Of a stretch of 64,000 nt of DNA, positions 28,332 through 40,802 are shown one piece after another; positions within the stretch are counted from its first letter, which is position 1, and each line of letters starts with the position of its first letter. The DNA is taken from contig JAKPHF010000077.1 of the NCBI GenBank assembly GCA_029550525.1, positions 124,001-188,000 on the forward strand. Direction: 5' to 3'. The notes under the pieces were generated by a model. The model was not told the origin of the DNA, did not search any database, and was given only the letters and a program-made list of their open reading frames with translations. The position numbers and the translations under genes are program-made. This DNA is from Planctomycetota bacterium. Its GTDB lineage: Bacteria > Planctomycetota > Phycisphaerae > UBA1845 > PWPN01.

Positions 28332-29200
28332 GAGCAGGACTCCGTTTCTTTATTCTTCCGGTAATACCGGGCCCGATCGGCGTCGGTGTCTCGGCGGTAT
28401 CGTTCGCGCTTGCGTCCGTAGACCCCCTGATCCATGCTTTCACGGACGGACCGGCAGAGGTACTCGACCTCTTCGGTGAGCGGCCCGCTGCTTTCCAGTC
28501 GCGCAAGACGTTCCTGGATGGTCGCTCCGTATTCTTCCGCTCGCTTGCCGAACAGAATGCGATACGCGTCCCGGATACTCCGGATCCGCTCCTCGTCCAT
28601 TCCCCATCGCCGCAGTCCGGTCAGGTTGTAACCACGAATCGCGCCGGGATCGCCGCCCCAGATCATGAACGGCGGCACGTCGTTGGGGATGCGGGCCATG
28701 CCCGCGATGTAAGACAGCCGGCCGATGGTCGTGAAGTGATGGACACCCACGAGTCCGCCCATGGTCACCTGGTCTTCGAGCTCGACGTGTCCGGCCAGCT
28801 GCACCGCGTTGGACAGGATGCAATAGTCGCCCACGATGACGTCGTGCGCGATGTGCACGTAGGCCATGAACCGGTTGTGCGAGCCGATGCGGGTCACTCC
28901 GCCGGCGACTTCGGTTCCGCGGTTGGCGGTGACGCACTCGCGGAAGACGTTGTCGTCCCCGACGATGAGACGGGTCTCCTCCCCGCGGTACTTGAGGTCC
29001 TGCGGATCCTCGCCGATGACCGTTCCGGCAAAGAAGACGTTCTGTTTGCCGCAAACCGCGCCGCCGGTGATGGTGACGTTATTGCGAAGTTCGCAATCAT
29101 CGCCCAGCACCACGCGGGGGCCGACGTAGCAGTGCGGACCGATGCGGACGCTGCGGCCCAACTCGGCAGTCTTATCGACGTACGCTAAGGGGTGTATCAT
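28328..29200 (-). CDS. lpxA: Acyl-[ACP]--UDP-N-acetylglucosamine O-acyltransferase
   Basis: MIHPLAYVDKTAELGRSVRIGPHCYVGP, hexapeptide repeats, FMAYVHIAHDVIVGDYCILSNAVQLAGHVELED. Confidence 0.95.
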   Translation of the reverse strand: MIHPLAYVDKTAELGRSVRIGPHCYVGPRVVLGDDCELRNNVTITGGAVCGKQNVFFAGTVIGEDPQDLKYRGEETRLIVGDDNVFRECVTANRGTEVAGGVTRIGSHNRFMAYVHIAHDVIVGDYCILSNAVQLAGHVELEDQVTMGGLVGVHHFTTIGRLSYIAGMARIPNDVPPFMIWGGDPGAIRGYNLTGLRRWGMDEERIRSIRDAYRILFGKRAEEYGATIQERLARLESSGPLTEEVEYLCRSVRESMDQGVYGRKRERYRRDTDADRARYYRKNKETESCS

Positions 29201-29222
29201 CTAGCACTCACTGTTGGATCTT

Positions 29223-30539
29223 TCAGAGCGGGTCGGCATCCACCATCATGAACTTGATGTCCGCCTCGGCGACTTGGGCGTCTCCGACCCTGGCCGTGCA
29301 CGCCACGTGCCCGGTTCTGGACTTGAGCCGCAACGCGCGGGCTTCCAGAATCAACTGATCGCCCGGCGTGACCGGCCGACGAAACTTGACCTTATCGAGG
29401 CTGAGGAGAACGGCCACCTTGCCCGTGTGCTCCAGTTCCCGCGAGAGCAGCAGGCCGCCCAGCTGGGCCATCGCCTCGATGATCAGCACACCCGGCATGA
29501 TCGGATGGCCCGGATAGTGTCCGGTGAAGAATTCCTCGTTCGCGCTGACGTTCTTCACCCCCACGGCGTACTCGCCGGGATCCAGCTTGATCACCCGGTC
29601 CACCATCAGGAATGGGTAACGATGCGGGAGAATGCGCTGGATCTGGCGAATGTCGAACACCGGCTCGGCAGTGAGGCTCTTGCCCAGGCTTTGGGCTTCC
29701 TGCAACTCGCGCAGACGCCGCACGAGATCGTGGTTCAGCGAGTGGCCCGACTGACGGGCGAACACGTTCCCCACGATGAACTTGCCGAACAGGAACAAAT
29801 CGCCGATGAGGTCCAGTATCTTGTGGCGGACGCACTCGTTCGGGAAGCGCAGCTCATTCTGGATAGGCCCGTCGGGACCGAAAACCAGGATGTCGTCGTA
29901 CGTCAGGTGCGTGCCCAGGCCGGCGGCTCGGAACTGAGCGGCCTCCTGCTCCAGCACGAACGTCCGAGCCGACGCCAGTTCACGCTCGAAGTTCTCCGGT
30001 GTCAACCGGAACTTGTAGATCTGGTGGCCGATCGGCCCTTCCGGTCCGTAGTTCAGATCGTAAATGATCTCCAGGACGTCCTCGCCCTCGTTGCCCGGCG
30101 TGGCCATCACGTAGCTTTGGCCCTCGGCGACGCGGACGGTCTCGGGCACGCGGAAGACTTCCCGCGGCTTGTCGAGCGTGCGAATGCCCGACTCCTTGAG
30201 CTTCTCGAAGAACACCCGCGAGCTGCCGTCCATGGCGGGCACTTCGTTGGCGTTGAGCTCGACGTAGACGTTGTCGATGCCCAAGCCGGCCAGGGCCGAC
30301 ATGCAGTGCTCGATGGTCTCGATCTGCACCGAGCCGTTGCGGATGGAGGTCCGCCGCATGCGCTTGGCGACGCTTTCGACCACGCCCGGGATGTGGATGG
30401 GGGGCTTTTGGTCGTAACGGACGAACACGATGCCGGTGTCGGCGGGAGCGGGCTGAAACCGCAGGGTCGCGGGCTCCCCGGTGAACAGGCCGCGCCCGGA
30501 CAGCTCGACAGGCTTGTCAATGGTCTGCTGTGGCTTCAA
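29223..30539 (-). CDS. lpxC/fabZ: Bifunctional UDP-3-O-acyl-GlcNAc deacetylase / (3R)-hydroxyacyl-ACP dehydratase
   Basis: LpxC zinc-site contexts QIETIEHCMSALAGLGIDN, GHSLNHDLV, HKILDLIGDLFLFG fused to FabZ ILPHRYPFLMVDRV...GHYPGHPIMPGVLIIEAMAQLGG. Confidence 0.95.
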   Translation of the reverse strand: MKPQQTIDKPVELSGRGLFTGEPATLRFQPAPADTGIVFVRYDQKPPIHIPGVVESVAKRMRRTSIRNGSVQIETIEHCMSALAGLGIDNVYVELNANEVPAMDGSSRVFFEKLKESGIRTLDKPREVFRVPETVRVAEGQSYVMATPGNEGEDVLEIIYDLNYGPEGPIGHQIYKFRLTPENFERELASARTFVLEQEAAQFRAAGLGTHLTYDDILVFGPDGPIQNELRFPNECVRHKILDLIGDLFLFGKFIVGNVFARQSGHSLNHDLVRRLRELQEAQSLGKSLTAEPVFDIRQIQRILPHRYPFLMVDRVIKLDPGEYAVGVKNVSANEEFFTGHYPGHPIMPGVLIIEAMAQLGGLLLSRELEHTGKVAVLLSLDKVKFRRPVTPGDQLILEARALRLKSRTGHVACTARVGDAQVAEADIKFMMVDADPL

Positions 30540-31560
30540 GCTGCTCGACTCGTTTCGTTAATACCTTGACCTGCTCGTACAACGAGTGCAGCCGGCGAAT
30601 GTTGCCCCGCTCGCGCAGCCACTGTTCCTGCTCGACGGCAGGCATGCCGATCACCGTGGTGCCCGCCGGTACGTCTTTGGAGATGCACGCACAAGCCGCC
30701 GACTGTACCCCGTCGTTCAAGACAATATGGTCCCTCACCCCGACTTTGCCTCCCAGCACCACGCCTCGACCAAGGCGAGCGCTGCCGGCAATACCGCACT
30801 GGGCCACGAGCAGGCAGCCCGGGCCAATCTGCACATTATGGGCAACCTGGACCAGGTTATCAATCTTGGTGCCTCGTCCGACCCGCGTTGTGCCGAACTT
30901 GGCACGGTCGATGGCGCAGTTGGCCCCGATTTCGACGTCGTCCTCGATGGTTACGGTGCCGATCTGCGGGATTTTGACGTGCCGGCCTTCCGTGTACTGG
31001 TAGCCGAAACCGTCCGCGCCCACGGTCGTATTGGGGTGAATAATAACGCGGTTGCCGATAATGCAGCGCTCACGGATGACCACGCCGGGCCAGATCTCGC
31101 AGTCAGACCCGATAACCGTGTCCTCGCCGATGAACACGTTCCCGTGCAGGACGGTGTTGTCACCGATGGTCGCTCCGGCCGAGACCACCGCGCCGGGGCC
31201 GATGGCGACGTTGGCTCCCAACTGAGCCCGGTCGTCCACGACGGCCCGGGGATGAACGCCGGGGGCCGGCCGGGGCACCGGCGGCGCGAACCGCTCGAGG
31301 ACGTGGATGATGGCGATCTCCGGGTTGCGCACGAGAACGGCCGGCATGGGCGTCGGACCGTAGGTCTCGGGCACCAGCACCGCCGAGGCCTGGCTGCGGG
31401 CCAGGTCGCGGGCGTACTTCTCATGCGCGAGCCAGGTGATCTGGCCGGGGCGGGCCTCGGCGATGCCGCAGACGCTGTCGATCTTCACCGTCGCATCACC
31501 GCGAACCGCCCCGTTCACCCACTTGGCGATCTCGGCGAGAGAAAACGTTTTGTCCGACAT
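30517..31560 (-). CDS. lpxD: UDP-3-O-(3-hydroxyacyl)glucosamine N-acyltransferase
   Basis: LpxD N-terminal domain and hexapeptide repeats; VIIHPNTTVGADGFGYQYTEGRHVKIPQIGTV; overlaps lpxC start by about 22 nt. Confidence 0.94.
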   Translation of the reverse strand: MSDKTFSLAEIAKWVNGAVRGDATVKIDSVCGIAEARPGQITWLAHEKYARDLARSQASAVLVPETYGPTPMPAVLVRNPEIAIIHVLERFAPPVPRPAPGVHPRAVVDDRAQLGANVAIGPGAVVSAGATIGDNTVLHGNVFIGEDTVIGSDCEIWPGVVIRERCIIGNRVIIHPNTTVGADGFGYQYTEGRHVKIPQIGTVTIEDDVEIGANCAIDRAKFGTTRVGRGTKIDNLVQVAHNVQIGPGCLLVAQCGIAGSARLGRGVVLGGKVGVRDHIVLNDGVQSAACACISKDVPAGTTVIGMPAVEQEQWLRERGNIRRLHSLYEQVKVLTKRVEQLEATADH

Positions 31561-31580
31561 TGGGGAACATCCACACAAGA

Positions 31581-32237
31581 CTATTTGTTGAATTCGATCG
31601 CCGCCGCGCCGCCTCGTCGGTGGAACTCGGCGTTCAGGTTCGCCAGCACTTCCTCGGTCAGATCAATCTCCGGGCTGGGATCGGCATAGACGACTTTGAT
31701 GTTGAGGATCTGGGCGAGCAGCGCTTTGGAGTCGCCGACGTCACCCTTGAGATGCTCCCGCGTGAGCACCACGTCCACACCGTGGGCCTTGGCGACCTTC
31801 TCGATCTCGGCGATCATCATCTGGTACGTGCGCAGGACCCATCGCTTGTGGCTCTCGCCGATTTCTTCGCGCTGGAGCTGGCGCCAGACCTCGTTCTCCA
31901 GAATCATCCGCTTGACCTTGGCGTTCTGCTTGTACCAGTCGGCGCTGTCGGGCGCGAAGGCCTGCAGCGCCTCCTGCTCGGCCTGGGCTTCGCGGCCGCG
32001 CCGCTCGGCTTCTTCGCTCAGTGACTTGGTGTGGGCGTCGAGCTTCTTGTTGAGCACCACCGTCTGCTCGAACGTGTCAAAGACCTTGACGATATCCACT
32101 ACCGCGATCCGCGTGGCCCGGCCCGTGCTTGCCGCCGGCTTGTTCTGGGCCGACGCCGAGTTCACCGCCGTCGCCGCCACCCAGGCGGCTCCCGCTACCA
32201 CCACTACCGCCACCGTATTCGTGCTCAGTTTCATCAT
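31581..32237 (-). CDS. OmpH/Skp family periplasmic chaperone
   Basis: Signal peptide MMKLSTNTVAVVVVAGAAWVAATAVNSASA; RIAVVDIVKVFDTFEQTVVLNKKLDA; coiled coil; upstream of lpxD. Confidence 0.82.
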   Translation of the reverse strand: MMKLSTNTVAVVVVAGAAWVAATAVNSASAQNKPAASTGRATRIAVVDIVKVFDTFEQTVVLNKKLDAHTKSLSEEAERRGREAQAEQEALQAFAPDSADWYKQNAKVKRMILENEVWRQLQREEIGESHKRWVLRTYQMMIAEIEKVAKAHGVDVVLTREHLKGDVGDSKALLAQILNIKVVYADPSPEIDLTEEVLANLNAEFHRRGGAAAIEFNK

Positions 32238-32431
32238 TCGACTCCCTTGCCGGGTTGGTGTATCAGGCGTCCGTTCCATCTGCCCCGGAGGCTCGTCCGG
32301 AGCCGGCGGCCGGCTTGAACCGCCGACCTGCCAAAAGCCTGGTTATTAGACCCGCCCGGACGGACGTCCGCAAGCGAGCAACGGCTCTCGGCTTGGTGTC
32401 GGGGCTGGCGGGAAGATAGGATGGAGGAGCG

Positions 32432-33112
32432 ATGGAACGACTTCAGCTCGTGCTCGCCATCCTGTTTTTTGTCGCGATCTACGCTTGCGTGATCGCCATG
32501 GTCCGGGCGCAGACGCGAAACGCTGACGGCACACCTCGCGCTGCGAAGAAGCGACAGAAGTACACGATTGCGTTGTTCTGCTTGCTGCTTCTGCACAACG
32601 TGTTTTCCTTATCCCTGGGCAACCCGCCATCGGCCCTCATCATCGTTAACCTGTTGTTGCTCGGCGGGGGGCTGCTCTGGCTCGTGTACAACCTGTCCCG
32701 GCCGCCCCGCGAGGCCGAGGCGCGGGCCAACTACCGTGCCAGGCCGGATCTCTGCGGGTGCTGCGACTATGACCTGACCGGCAATACGAGCGGCGTCTGT
32801 CCCGAATGCGGCTGGAAGCTCAACAATGATTTGTTGCCGATGGACAGTCCCCGTTGGGCGATCTGGTGGCGCGGCTGGCGTATCGAGTCACTCGAGAATT
32901 GGAGGCGAACGCTGGTTCTGTGCGTCGCATGGATGCTTGGGTTCGTCGTCGTGTCCGTCATCTTCTTCTGGAGACTGGGGCTCTTGTGGCCGCTAGCGGG
33001 TATGACTGCATTCGTGGCTGTGCATTTCGCGCTGAACGCCGTTCGTGTTTGGCAGTACGGGCGGAGTCACTCATCCGGTTCCACTCAACCGCTCGGCTCC
33101 CAACTCCGATAG
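32432..33112 (+). CDS. Membrane protein with planctomycete-type zinc ribbon
   Basis: LCGCCDYDLTGNTSGVCPECGW plus at least four hydrophobic segments. Confidence 0.7.
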   Translation: MERLQLVLAILFFVAIYACVIAMVRAQTRNADGTPRAAKKRQKYTIALFCLLLLHNVFSLSLGNPPSALIIVNLLLLGGGLLWLVYNLSRPPREAEARANYRARPDLCGCCDYDLTGNTSGVCPECGWKLNNDLLPMDSPRWAIWWRGWRIESLENWRRTLVLCVAWMLGFVVVSVIFFWRLGLLWPLAGMTAFVAVHFALNAVRVWQYGRSHSSGSTQPLGSQLR

Positions 33113-33154
33113 ACACAGGTGGCCGAGCAAGCTATCCAGCGCAGCGCCGCTGCC

Positions 33155-33188
33155 ACTCAAGTCTCAGGACTCAAGCCTCAGGTCTTTC
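33155..33188. repeat. Heptad array, locus A6
   Basis: actcaa gtctcag gactcaa gcctcag gtct in a convergent gap. Confidence 0.9.
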
Positions 33189-33190
33189 TC

Positions 33191-34150
33191 TCACCGACGC
33201 TGCAACGGCAGCTCGACCAGCCAGATCCGCATGTGCCGCAAATGCTGCATGTGGGCTTCGCCGTCCTCGCCGGCACAGCCCCACAATTTGAATTGACCTT
33301 TGGCTGCACGGGAGATGACGTGCACGGGGGAATCGGCGATCGGCTCGTCGCTCGACTTGCGGTCGGCTCCGATGTGAGTCAGCAGGTCGTCGGCGGTTTC
33401 GATGGTGCTGGCGTACGAACCTGGCACGAGATACGTGTGTGTCAGGATGAACGTCTTACGGCCCTCGGCGGCCGCCCGTGCGAATCGCCGAAACTCCTGC
33501 ATATGGGCCGGATTCACACGCCGCACGCGTGCGGGAGCCGTGGCCGGAGCGTCCTTTTGCGGAGTCGCGTTTTGCGAACTGGATGGCGGCTGCGCGTCGG
33601 CATCCTCCACATACCCCGCGTAGATCGAGTCAAGCATGCACAGCCCGTCGATCCGATCGAAGTACCGTTCCTGTTGAAGCAGCTCGCGAACCGCGCCGTA
33701 CCCGGCGCTGAACGAGGAAACGCAGACCTTTCGCCAGGCCGCCCCCGGCGGAACGATATTCTCGCGTTCAAGCCGCGACAGAGCGGCAGCCAGCGCTTGT
33801 GCAAACAAGTCGGGGTTTTGTTTCATCGGCGTCGAATAGGCCGCCGAGAGCCCCGGATAGTTGATGATGAGCACAGCTGCATTGAGGCGGGCCGCTTCCA
33901 CGTTGCGGCCGACCGTCGCCGGATCGCCGTGGAAATGCACGAGCAGGTCTATCTCGCGATCGGCGGGCCGAAACGATTCGGGAATGAACAGCGTGCCGGT
34001 CTCGAGCGGGATAAACCGGCCGGCGGGCGGCGGTGGAGCGGGACGGCTCGCCGAAGGGTTGGCGGAATTCGACGTGGCTGCCACGAGGGCGGTCGCCAGC
34101 GACAGCACGCACGCGGGCACGATCGCATGTCGCAGCCGTTTGTGGGGCAT
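33191..34150 (-). CDS. Secreted alpha/beta-hydrolase-like protein
   Basis: Signal peptide; IDLLVHFHGDPATVGRNV, VCVSSFSAGYGAVRELL (GxSxG-like SFSAGYG). Confidence 0.6.
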   Translation of the reverse strand: MPHKRLRHAIVPACVLSLATALVAATSNSANPSASRPAPPPPAGRFIPLETGTLFIPESFRPADREIDLLVHFHGDPATVGRNVEAARLNAAVLIINYPGLSAAYSTPMKQNPDLFAQALAAALSRLERENIVPPGAAWRKVCVSSFSAGYGAVRELLQQERYFDRIDGLCMLDSIYAGYVEDADAQPPSSSQNATPQKDAPATAPARVRRVNPAHMQEFRRFARAAAEGRKTFILTHTYLVPGSYASTIETADDLLTHIGADRKSSDEPIADSPVHVISRAAKGQFKLWGCAGEDGEAHMQHLRHMRIWLVELPLQRR

Positions 34151-34154
34151 CGTA

Positions 34155-34931
34155 TCACCTCGGTTCATATGGGAAGTGTTCATCGATGGGAGTGGTGGCC
34201 AACTCGTGGAGGAACGTCGCGATCCGCTCGCAGCACAACGCGAGATAGGCCCGGCCTTTTTCGGCCGTGGCGTGCGAGGAATCGGCCGTCGCGCAGTGAT
34301 CGTTCAGCTTGGAGAAGTCGCGGCTGCTCTGTGCCCAGCCTCGGCGCAGGGCTTCGAAACGCCACGCCGGCGTGCGGCCATCGCCTGCGACGTTCGGTTC
34401 GACCAACTCGGGAAACAGGGCCATCGTGACCGACGCCTCCATCTCACCGGCATGCTCATCAGGCAGCGTGAAGATCTCCCGGTAGCGGTCCATGCCCACG
34501 AGCCACCAGTTGCATTGGAAGACGAACACGTCCAGGTCGGATTGGATCTGCCGGATGAGCGGCTTGAAGTCGTTGCCGCCATGGCCGTTGATGATCACGA
34601 TCTTGCGGATCCCGTGATGTCGTAGTGACGTAATAATATCTCGGACGAGGGTGTCGAGCGTGGCTTGCGACACATGGATGGTCAACGGAAACGCCATCAG
34701 ATTGCAGTCCGCGCCGTAGGGGATGACGGGCAGGCAGATGACGGACTCACATTTGGACCAGGCCATCTGGCAGGCCGTGCGGGCCACGTATGTAGCAAGC
34801 AAGAAATCCTGACCCTCGGGCAGATGGCGGTTGTGAGCCTCGGTGGCGCCGATAGGCAGGACGGCTACTTCGTACTTGCGCTGGGAAAGACGATGCAGAT
34901 TGGTCGAAGCGAGATCCCATTCGTTGATCAT
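34155..34931 (-). CDS. Creatininase family protein
   Basis: VAVLPIGATEAHNRHLPEGQD, IVIINGHGGND, DEHAGEMEASVTMALFPELV. Confidence 0.92.
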   Translation of the reverse strand: MINEWDLASTNLHRLSQRKYEVAVLPIGATEAHNRHLPEGQDFLLATYVARTACQMAWSKCESVICLPVIPYGADCNLMAFPLTIHVSQATLDTLVRDIITSLRHHGIRKIVIINGHGGNDFKPLIRQIQSDLDVFVFQCNWWLVGMDRYREIFTLPDEHAGEMEASVTMALFPELVEPNVAGDGRTPAWRFEALRRGWAQSSRDFSKLNDHCATADSSHATAEKGRAYLALCCERIATFLHELATTPIDEHFPYEPR

Positions 34932-35122
34932 GAACGGCTGTCCTTTCGAGTGGATGCTGCGGGCTCGTCAGCAGCGGGAATGCGGACGAGCGCGGTTTGC
35001 GAAAAGATTCTACCGAATCACGGCCGCGGACGCCAAGCCCCATCGCTCGCTGGGCGCGGGGGATCGAAACGTTCGATCAGACAGGTACGCACTGTGTGAC
35101 GCAATTATGTCTCCTGTTCCCG

Positions 35123-36586
35123 TCAGGGTTGTATCGGGACGAGGCCGCTTCGATCGGCCTCGGTGCCGGTGTTCTCGAGAAAGTCATCGATCATTCTTGC
35201 GCTCGGTTGGACCCGGCCGACTCCGGCGAGTTCGTGAGCTCGGAGCCGCAGTTCCGCCAGCGGGTCGTCACCCCGCGGCGGCAGATCGTCGGCCAGGTGC
35301 GAGAACATCTCGTATCCGATCACGATCGCGCCGGTTTCCACGTTTCGCCAGATTTCAACCAGTCGAGCCTCCAACGGCCAGTCGAGCGTGCTGCACGTCT
35401 CGATCTCGAGGTAGCCGCCTCGGTTGGTGACGCGATTGCGGTGCAAATGTCCGGCCAGGTGCAATACGACGGCCGGATAAGCGTTCAAGAGTTCGCGAAA
35501 TCCATCCGCGTCGATGGCCGTGCCGTACAGCGGTTCGAGCGTGCCGCTCGGATGGTGCGACGCGACGATGATCGTTTCGCCGCGTGACGAAGCAGCCTCC
35601 AGTTCGGCGATGAACCAGTCGAGTTGCTCGGCTGAGATGCAGCCATCGTGCGAGATAGCGGTCATGTGTACGTTTGGCCGGTCGGACGTGAACAGGCCAA
35701 TCAACCGCAAGCCCGGCACCGGTGAAACGCTGTACCAGGGCGGGCCACCCGCAGCAAATCCGTGGCCGGTCGGACTCGTGCGACCGAGTTGCAGCCTGGC
35801 GATGAATTCCTCGTTGCTGAAGTACGCCCGTTCCGCTGAGGGTACGACCGGCACGGGCCAACTGAACAACTCGGGCGGGCCGGGGTTGGCGGGAGTGATG
35901 CGACCATGTGTGAAACTGCCGGTCGGGTTGAGCACACTGGGCAGAAACACGCCCAGCCGAGGCTGGAGCGGAAGTACGGCCACTCGCTCGTCGAACAACA
36001 TGCTGATGGGAAACACGCCCAGGGCATAGACGTCGTGGTTGCCGAGCAGTGCGTACCACGGAATGGAGGGCAACTCGCCGTGAACGCTGTGCTGGTATAG
36101 ACCTTGCGCTGCGAAAGGTGCGTGCGGATCGAGCCAGGGCTCGGGCCGGCTTTCGATCGGGCGATCGTCGGGCCCCGACGCGGGGTTCACAAGGCCACCC
36201 TCCATGACCGTCATGAACCACTCTAACTCGTTTTGCTGCACGTTATCGCAGGCGTCGCCCGTGTGGATCAGAAAGTCGATCGTCCGGCCGGAGGCGTGGA
36301 TGCGGTTGGCCGCACGAATGGTTCCGTCGAGGAGTTGCGTCGAGTAGCTTTCCCATTCTCTCCACGCACTCGAAACCAGACTGTGGGCGCCGGTAAATCG
36401 CGCGGGTGATTCTTCGTCGACAATGTGGGTATCGGTGAGATGGACAAACCGGGCAACCAACTCCAGCCCATCCTGCGCGACGATCTGTCGTCGATCCGAC
36501 AGAAGTGAAACCTCCGCTGGCTCGCAGCCGCCGCCGATCAAGAAAGGCATTGCACACACAAGTAGCCCGATACGGATTCCGTTCAT
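35123..36586 (-). CDS. Secreted calcineurin-like metallophosphoesterase
   Basis: LIGGGC lipobox-like N-terminus; FVHLTDTHIVDE, HTGDACDN, LLGNHDVYALG, ASHHPSG, LHLAGHLHRN. Confidence 0.85.
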   Translation of the reverse strand: MNGIRIGLLVCAMPFLIGGGCEPAEVSLLSDRRQIVAQDGLELVARFVHLTDTHIVDEESPARFTGAHSLVSSAWREWESYSTQLLDGTIRAANRIHASGRTIDFLIHTGDACDNVQQNELEWFMTVMEGGLVNPASGPDDRPIESRPEPWLDPHAPFAAQGLYQHSVHGELPSIPWYALLGNHDVYALGVFPISMLFDERVAVLPLQPRLGVFLPSVLNPTGSFTHGRITPANPGPPELFSWPVPVVPSAERAYFSNEEFIARLQLGRTSPTGHGFAAGGPPWYSVSPVPGLRLIGLFTSDRPNVHMTAISHDGCISAEQLDWFIAELEAASSRGETIIVASHHPSGTLEPLYGTAIDADGFRELLNAYPAVVLHLAGHLHRNRVTNRGGYLEIETCSTLDWPLEARLVEIWRNVETGAIVIGYEMFSHLADDLPPRGDDPLAELRLRAHELAGVGRVQPSARMIDDFLENTGTEADRSGLVPIQP

Positions 36587-36704
36587 CGTTTTGTCACTCA
36601 AAACAAGAAAGTTCTTGACGAAACGCGGCGAACAGCTTACGGAAATGTGGCCGTTCCTGCTATAATCGAGCCTTTCCCGTGGGAAGAGGATTGCGGTACT
36701 TACC

Positions 36705-39036
<2,332 letters not shown>

Positions 39037-39069
39037 AACCTGCGGGAATCACCCCTTCCTGATCGACAC

Positions 39070-39104
39070 AAAGCCCAGGGCAACCCTGCCCTGGGCTTTC
39101 TTGC
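39070..39104 (+). terminator. Intrinsic terminator of gap
   Basis: AAAGCCCAGGGCA-ACCC-TGCCCTGGGCTTT followed by CTTGC. Confidence 0.85.
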
Positions 39105-39341
39105 TTTGTACGTGTGCCATGGCCCGCTACAATGTCCGTGGGAGCAAGTTCCATGCTGACCCTTCGACAAAGTGCCGAAGAGCGCGGGGTTGTGAAGCGC
39201 ATGCGTCATCGGCAATCCGCTCATCTCGGTTGATGCAGAGCGAATACCCCGCGAGACTGTTCTGCTGAATCAGTTCTCCCGCCTGCTCGGGGTGAACTAC
39301 ATGCGACGGCCGCACGTTCTTCTCACGCCCGCTCATTCGGC

Positions 39342-40742
39342 TCACTCGGTCGGTTTCGGTTGCAGGTCGAGACGGTCGAACCGGACGACGAAGTTCCGGT
39401 CGGCGAGCGTGCCGGCTTTGCCCGCCAGCGCCATCCGCTCGAACGTCTCACGCGTTATGGCCGACCATTCCAGGCATCTCGCGTCGTCGGGAATGCAGAA
39501 GTTGTGCATGTAACCGCCGGTGAAGACGCGGGTGATGGCGTAGCCGCACGGATAATCGCTTGCCGATGCCGTCTCGACGTACGGCAGGTTCCCTGTTTGC
39601 GCGGCCCAATACCCGACGAAGTTGCGGTGGACGTGCCCGGCAAATACGCCCGCGACACGGCCATGCTCCGAGAAGAGTTGGGCCAGCCGGCGGGCCTGCG
39701 GTTCGGGCACATCCTGGAGACGGCCGGTCGCAAACTTCAACGCCCGGGCCGCTGAGCGGCCGCCCATCTTCTGCAGCAGGCTGCTGCCTGCCTTGATGGC
39801 ATGGTTCGAGAGCGCATCGTCCGACGAGCGGGCTAGAACCGGTTGAATGGGCCGGTGCAGAAAAACAAACGTCCACATCTCGCGATGCTTCTGGAGATCC
39901 TCGGCGAGCCAGCGAACCTGATCCTCGCGTGCCTGATTCGGGCCTCCCAACAGCGGCTCCGTATCCAGAATGACGAAGTGGTATCCTTCATGGTCGAAGC
40001 TGTACCACGGGTGTTGCAGGCCGAATGTCCGTATCAGTTGCTCCGGCCGGTCGTGATTGCCTCGAACGACATAGCATGGGGCAGTTAATTGGCCCAGCAC
40101 GTCGCGGGCGATCCGAAACTCGCTTGCGTCCAGGCCATGCGTCACATCGCCTTTGACGATGGTGAACGCACACATTGCCGAGTTGATCTCGCCGATTGCC
40201 GGCTCAATGGCCACCTGCCAAAGCGGAACCTGCGGTTCCCGCCAACTCACACCGGGGAACTCGATTCGTCCGCCCGCCAGCGTGACACGCCCCACGATCT
40301 CCCGGCCGAAGTGCGTATCCGTGAGCGTGGCGAAGGCGAACAACTCGCGCCCGGGCGGCGGCGTCAACGTGGTGAACGACTGGTTCGCCGGAGCCTCGCC
40401 CGATTCGTCCGCACGTTGGCAAACAAAGTAGTACTTCGTGCCCGGTTGCAGGCCAGTTAAACGGCACTGATGGAAGCGGCGGGGGCCGCCGGCTTCACGC
40501 GCGATATGGTCGAGGCGGTCTCGCTTCGTGCCGAAGCGGACGATCCCGTCTTCCGGCTGGGCCGTTTCCCAGGTGATGGCGGCCATCGTGTCCGTCACGG
40601 TCATGACCTCGATTCGCCGCATCACCGGTTCGGATATCGTGGCATCAGCTTCGAAGGTCACCTGGGTGCCACGCACCGAGGCCGGCCGACCGATCGGAAT
40701 GACCGAGGCAAGAACGACGATCGTGATCCGGTGAGCGCTCAC
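39342..40742 (-). CDS. Metallophosphoesterase with N-terminal fibronectin-III-like domain
   Basis: Fn3-like ITWETAQPEDGIVRFGTKRD...LTGLQPGTKYYFVCQ; phosphoesterase ATLTDTHFG, VKGDVTHG, VRGNHDRPE, FLHRPIQP, GVFAGHVHRN. GTG start at 40742 is inferred. Confidence 0.83.
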   Translation of the reverse strand: MSAHRITIVVLASVIPIGRPASVRGTQVTFEADATISEPVMRRIEVMTVTDTMAAITWETAQPEDGIVRFGTKRDRLDHIAREAGGPRRFHQCRLTGLQPGTKYYFVCQRADESGEAPANQSFTTLTPPPGRELFAFATLTDTHFGREIVGRVTLAGGRIEFPGVSWREPQVPLWQVAIEPAIGEINSAMCAFTIVKGDVTHGLDASEFRIARDVLGQLTAPCYVVRGNHDRPEQLIRTFGLQHPWYSFDHEGYHFVILDTEPLLGGPNQAREDQVRWLAEDLQKHREMWTFVFLHRPIQPVLARSSDDALSNHAIKAGSSLLQKMGGRSAARALKFATGRLQDVPEPQARRLAQLFSEHGRVAGVFAGHVHRNFVGYWAAQTGNLPYVETASASDYPCGYAITRVFTGGYMHNFCIPDDARCLEWSAITRETFERMALAGKAGTLADRNFVVRFDRLDLQPKPTE

Positions 40743-40802
40743 TCCGGTTTCCTCCAGCTGGGGCGATGGGGCCTGCCATTGTACTGTCTGTCCGGCTGTA
40801 GT

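Noticed and set aside
29214-30569. 451-aa plus-strand ORF
   Set aside because: Antisense of lpxC/fabZ, which has strong motif support.
40470-40802. Upstream extension of the beta-lactamase-like ORF
   Set aside because: This part is antisense to the phosphoesterase gene and lacks any SxxK-containing beta-lactamase sequence.
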